Shown here piece by piece: positions 6,690 through 9,011 of a stretch of DNA of 9,011 nt (positions within the stretch are counted from its first letter, which is position 1; each line of letters begins with the position of its first letter). Position numbers and translations under genes: made by a program. The stretch is taken from contig DATKVJ010000041.1 in assembly GCA_035530135.1 (NCBI GenBank), positions 1 through 9,011 on the forward strand. Direction: 5' to 3'. The notes under the pieces were generated by a model that was not told where the DNA came from, made no database searches, and was given only the letters and a program-made list of their open reading frames with translations. The DNA is from CAIYYX01 sp035530135 (GTDB lineage Bacteria > Pseudomonadota > Gammaproteobacteria > Burkholderiales > Rhodocyclaceae).

Positions 6690-7817
6690 ATGCGGGGGCG
6701 AGGCGTGATCGAAGCGGAAGAAAAGCTAGAGGCGGCGATCAGGGAGCGCAACTCCCGGGACCGCAACCAGCGGCAGCGCGTCGCCTGGATCGGGATGATT
6801 GCGGCGAGCTACGCGCTGGATACCCTGTTCCTCGCGCTGTTCGCTGCGGCCGGGACGATTTCCGGAACCATCGCATCCGCCTACGGTGCCGCCGCTGCCG
6901 CAATCTGCGCGAGCACCTACGCGTTCACCGCGAGGGGCTGGAACCTGAAGCGCCTGGCCGAACCGCTGAGCATTCTGGGCATCGCGATGCAACTCGGGGT
7001 CGTGCTGACGGCGCCGCAGATCGCGTTTCCGTTTCTCGCCAACCTGTTCACGGTGTTCGCGTTCGGAATGATCTGGCTCCCGCTGCGCGACTCGGTGCTG
7101 GTCTGGACGCTGGGCATCGCCGGGACCGCCACCGTGTTCTATACGGGCCAGGGACGCATCGGCGTTCCCGCTGCCAGCGCTTACGAGTTGACCCTGGTGT
7201 GGCTCTATTTCTCGCTGATTCTGGGCCGCTGCCTGCTGCTCAGCGTCAATGCCAACGAGATGAGGGCGCGATTGGCCGACAGCCGGCGCAAGCTCGCCGC
7301 CTCGCTCGAGCAGGTGCAGCATCTCGCTAGCCATGACGAGCTGACCGGCATCCTCAACCGCCGTTCGCTGATGGCGGCGCTGGAGCGCGAGCGCAGCCGC
7401 GCCGAGCGCAGCGGCGCGCCGTTGAGCATCGCGATAATCGATCTCGACCATTTCAAACGGGTCAACGACACCCACGGCCACGCCGCTGGCGACGAGGTGC
7501 TGCGCGCGCTTGCCGCGACGGTGCAGCACACGATGCGGGCATCGGATATCTTCGGGCGCTACGGTGGGGAGGAGTTCATGATGATTCTGGTCGGCGATGC
7601 CTCCGCGCTCGCGCTGAAAGCGATGGAGCGGATCCGCGCTGCCGTCGCCGCGAGGAACTGGTCCTCGCTCGCGCCGGATTTGTCGATCACCCTGTCGGCC
7701 GGCATCGCCAGCCACCGCAAGGGCGAGAGCATCGAACAACTGCTGCACCGCGCGGACCTGGCGCTGTATCAGGCCAAAGACGCGGGTCGCAATACCATCG
7801 TCGTGAGCCCGCCGTGA
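6690..7817 (+). CDS. Membrane-bound diguanylate cyclase (GGDEF)
   Basis: The 375-residue protein joins about six membrane helices (roughly 31-52, 58-80, 93-108, 111-130, 136-153, 166-186) to a short coiled linker (190-212) and a GGDEF domain, which makes cyclic di-GMP from two GTP. The active site is GGEEF (292-296), within GRYGGEEF; D251 in DLDHFK is a metal ligand, and NDTHGHAAGDE is the conserved block. The inhibitory I-site RxxD is intact as R283-D286, five residues before GGEEF, so product inhibition is expected. The membrane part resembles MASE-type sensor domains in layout, but I could not assign it to one. A start at ATG 6690 fits; GTG 6705, preceded by GGGGGCGAGG, is an alternative. 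The 139 bp between it and the HD-GYP gene shows no clear terminator, so co-transcription is possible but not shown. Confidence 0.93.
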   Translation: MRGRGVIEAEEKLEAAIRERNSRDRNQRQRVAWIGMIAASYALDTLFLALFAAAGTISGTIASAYGAAAAAICASTYAFTARGWNLKRLAEPLSILGIAMQLGVVLTAPQIAFPFLANLFTVFAFGMIWLPLRDSVLVWTLGIAGTATVFYTGQGRIGVPAASAYELTLVWLYFSLILGRCLLLSVNANEMRARLADSRRKLAASLEQVQHLASHDELTGILNRRSLMAALERERSRAERSGAPLSIAIIDLDHFKRVNDTHGHAAGDEVLRALAATVQHTMRASDIFGRYGGEEFMMILVGDASALALKAMERIRAAVAARNWSSLAPDLSITLSAGIASHRKGESIEQLLHRADLALYQAKDAGRNTIVVSPP

Positions 7818-7889
7818 GCGCATGCTCGCCGAAAATCGGGCCCGCACGCCGCGCCGCTGCCATCGGTAACTGCCGACGTCGGACTTGGC

Positions 7890-8106
7890 TCATTGGCTTA
7901 GCGGCACGGCCTGAAGGTAGTCGTATAGTTTTTTTGCCATTGCCCGTTGCTCTGCTTCAGGCATCGTCGCCGGCAGTCCAGGCATCGTGGTTCCCGGTTT
8001 GAGCTCGTTGGCTGACAGAGCGCCTAAGGAAATTTTCTGTCATGCGCTCGACGCTTGATGCGAGATTGCCTGGCATTTTTTCCCCGCCGTAGCCGTTTAT
8101 CCGATT
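7890..8106 (-). pseudogene. C-terminal remnant of a c-type cytochrome, frameshifted
   Basis: Two overlapping frames together read as a cytochrome c C-terminus. In one frame NGYGGEKMPGNLASSVERM runs to about TENFLRR (near 8020); then the next frame takes over as LSANELKPGTTMPGLPAT and ends KKLYDYLQAVPLSQ, stop TGA 7892-7890. The ELKPGTTMPG and LYDYLQ stretches are the Met-ligand loop and C-terminal helix typical of class I cytochromes c. The two frames fit only with a one-base indel between roughly 8000 and 8030, and the frame that carries the last half has a TGA upstream. No CxxCH heme motif is present. The gene, when whole, was presumably a periplasmic electron carrier. The alternative is that both frames are chance, but the protein-like continuity argues against it. 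Confidence 0.55.
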
Positions 8107-8438
8107 TCCTTCCACCGGGCACCGAAAAGCACGTCTAGGACCTCGTCCGCCGGGTAGCCAACATAGTCCACCTTTACGAGCCGATCCCGGGTGCTCAGAT
8201 GGGCTGCCGTGTCTTTCAGCGCTCCCTTCATTCCGGTTTTTCGCACCCGGCCGCCTTCCTGAAAATCGCCCCGCAGCGATACGGCGGCGCTGAAATAGCC
8301 GTCGCCGCAGCCCAAATCGACAACGGTCATCCCAGGTTCGATATGCGGGGCCCCGACGACACCCTCGGGATCGGGCCACAAGGCGTGCCGACAGTCCCCG
8401 GCATCGCCATGGCGGGAAATGTGCTCTTTAAGCGCCAT
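8097..8438 (-). pseudogene. SAM-dependent methyltransferase N-terminal fragment joined to foreign C-terminus
   Basis: The 113-residue open frame starts like a class I methyltransferase: residues 1-52 (ALKEHISRHG, then WPDPEGVVGAPHIEPG and the SAM motif VVDLGCGDGYFSAA, motif I at 39-47). Family members normally run to about 200 residues with further motifs such as a catalytic PVDFVLIANTFHG-like block. Here, after residue 53, the sequence does not continue as a methyltransferase in this or the other - strand frames: it reads SLRGDFQEGG, then RDRLVKVDYVGYPADEVL and ends GARWKEIG. That second half leads directly into the cytochrome c remnant in the neighbouring frame. So a deletion seems to have joined a methyltransferase 5' part to a cytochrome 3' part. 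It starts 10 bp after the SHOCT gene stop and was probably co-transcribed with it. Likely non-functional as a methyltransferase; codon use stays coding-like to the end, which allows a translated short product. Confidence 0.5.
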
Positions 8439-8448
8439 TCGAGATCCG

Positions 8449-8679
8449 CTACGCGATGTCCTTTTTCATCTGCTGGTATTCCTCGCGGCCGATCTCCCCA
8501 CGGGCGTAGCGCCGGTCGAGAAGCTCACGCGCACTTTCCTCCCGCCGGTGCGATCCATGGCCGCCGCACCTGGGCCGGCCGTCGCCCCGGAAGAGTAAGC
8601 GCAGCATCACGAGAAGAAAAATCAGCGGAAATATCCACATCCACGGAAACATGCCCCACGGTCCATAGCTCCACATCAT
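8449..8679 (-). CDS. Small membrane SHOCT-domain protein
   Basis: The 76-residue product has a Met/Trp-rich N-terminus (MMWSYGPWGMFPWMW), one membrane helix (about 14-30, ending LVMLRLLF), a basic, Gly/His-containing linker, and a C-terminal SHOCT motif (LLDRRYARGEIGREEYQQMK, about 53-72). SHOCT is a short domain thought to mediate oligomerisation or localisation; the function of this protein is unknown. I chose the first ATG of MMW at 8679, which has AAGGAG 8 bases upstream; the frame is open further but lacks a comparable site. The methyltransferase remnant follows 10 bp later on the same strand. Small SHOCT membrane proteins of this layout are common next to metal-resistance or periplasmic redox genes in proteobacteria, which is recalled rather than shown here. 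Confidence 0.82.
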   Translation of the reverse strand: MMWSYGPWGMFPWMWIFPLIFLLVMLRLLFRGDGRPRCGGHGSHRREESARELLDRRYARGEIGREEYQQMKKDIA

Positions 8680-8781
8680 GACATTAGCTCCTTGGTTTTC
8701 GCCGCCGCCGAAACTCATATTGCGGCCGTAGCCGCGGCAATGTCAAACGCATCGCTACCTTCGTCAAAGGGCCGACCCGAT

Positions 8782-9011
8782 TTAACCCGGCGCGCCGGCA
8801 ATCCGATGCCGCCGACGCAGTGCGCCGAGACCCAGAACAGCCATCAGCGCCAGGGCGAGGAAGGGCAACACGGTCAGATTGACCGAACGCCAGCCCCAGG
8901 CGTTGAGCAAGCCGCCGGCGGAGAACGAGGCGAGACTCACCGCTCCGAACACCAGGAAGTCGTGCGCCGCCTGCGCCTTGGCCCGCTCGCTGGGGCGGTA
9001 GGCTTCGGTCA
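8782..9011 (-). CDS. MFS transporter, C-terminal end (cut by window edge)
   Basis: Only the last 75 residues are in the window; the 5' part lies beyond 9011. The visible part reads TEAYRPSERAKAQAAHDF, a cytoplasmic loop of the kind found in major facilitator transporters before the last pair of helices, then two hydrophobic segments (residues about 17-37 and 44-64) with a GGLLNAWGWRSVN turn between them, and a short basic tail ending at TAA 8784-8782. In MFS proteins of this type the loop before the penultimate helix carries such a RAKAQ stretch. The substrate cannot be judged from the tail. The gap to the SHOCT gene is about 100 bp, with no clear terminator, so the two may or may not be co-transcribed. 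Confidence 0.8.
   Translation of the reverse strand, partial: TEAYRPSERAKAQAAHDFLVFGAVSLASFSAGGLLNAWGWRSVNLTVLPFLALALMAVLGLGALRRRHRIAGAPG

Noticed and set aside
6726..7847. Antisense open frame of 373 codons over the GGDEF gene
   Set aside because: The + strand carries clear GGDEF motifs; the antisense frame has none.
7873..7882. Palindrome CCGACGTCGG between the GGDEF gene and the cytochrome remnant
   Set aside because: It is only 10 bp with no loop or T-run on either side; too short to call a terminator or operator.

Overview
The window looks like a GC-rich bacterial chromosome segment, most likely from a betaproteobacterium (Rhodocyclales, Thiobacillus or Azoarcus type). That placement is an inference from protein style and gene content; no rRNA or other marker is present. 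There are eight intact genes, one gene cut by the right edge, and three stretches of gene debris. No tRNA, rRNA, CRISPR array or transposase was seen.

Left part (1-1142): an SDR oxidoreductase on the + strand, then about 350 bp that holds only a possible remnant of a RibD/dihydrofolate-reductase-like gene on the - strand and a short hairpin. Centre left (1143-4975, all - strand, read right to left): a two-gene molybdenum hydroxylase (a [2Fe-2S] subunit and a Tat-exported molybdopterin subunit, stop and start overlapping as ATGA), then an encapsulated-ferritin-type protein (EncFtn), then an ETHE1-type persulfide dioxygenase. The gaps are short (56 and 112 bp), so the four could be co-transcribed, though base composition changes between the first pair and the second.

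Centre right (4976-7817, + strand): a divergent intergenic region, then an HD-GYP protein and a membrane-bound GGDEF protein. Together they form a cyclic-di-GMP breakdown and synthesis pair. Right part (7818-9011, - strand): cytochrome c C-terminal debris joined to the N-terminal piece of a SAM methyltransferase, a small membrane SHOCT protein, and the C-terminus of an MFS transporter that runs off the edge.

The most interesting spot is 1870-2292. The EncFtn gene has no encapsulin shell gene beside it. Its reading frame stops at a TGA, but the same frame stays open and coding-like for 44 more codons, up to and into the sulfur dioxygenase gene. EncFtn cargo proteins normally carry their encapsulin-targeting peptide in just that C-terminal part, so this may be a cargo protein that has lost its compartment tag, or a readthrough product.
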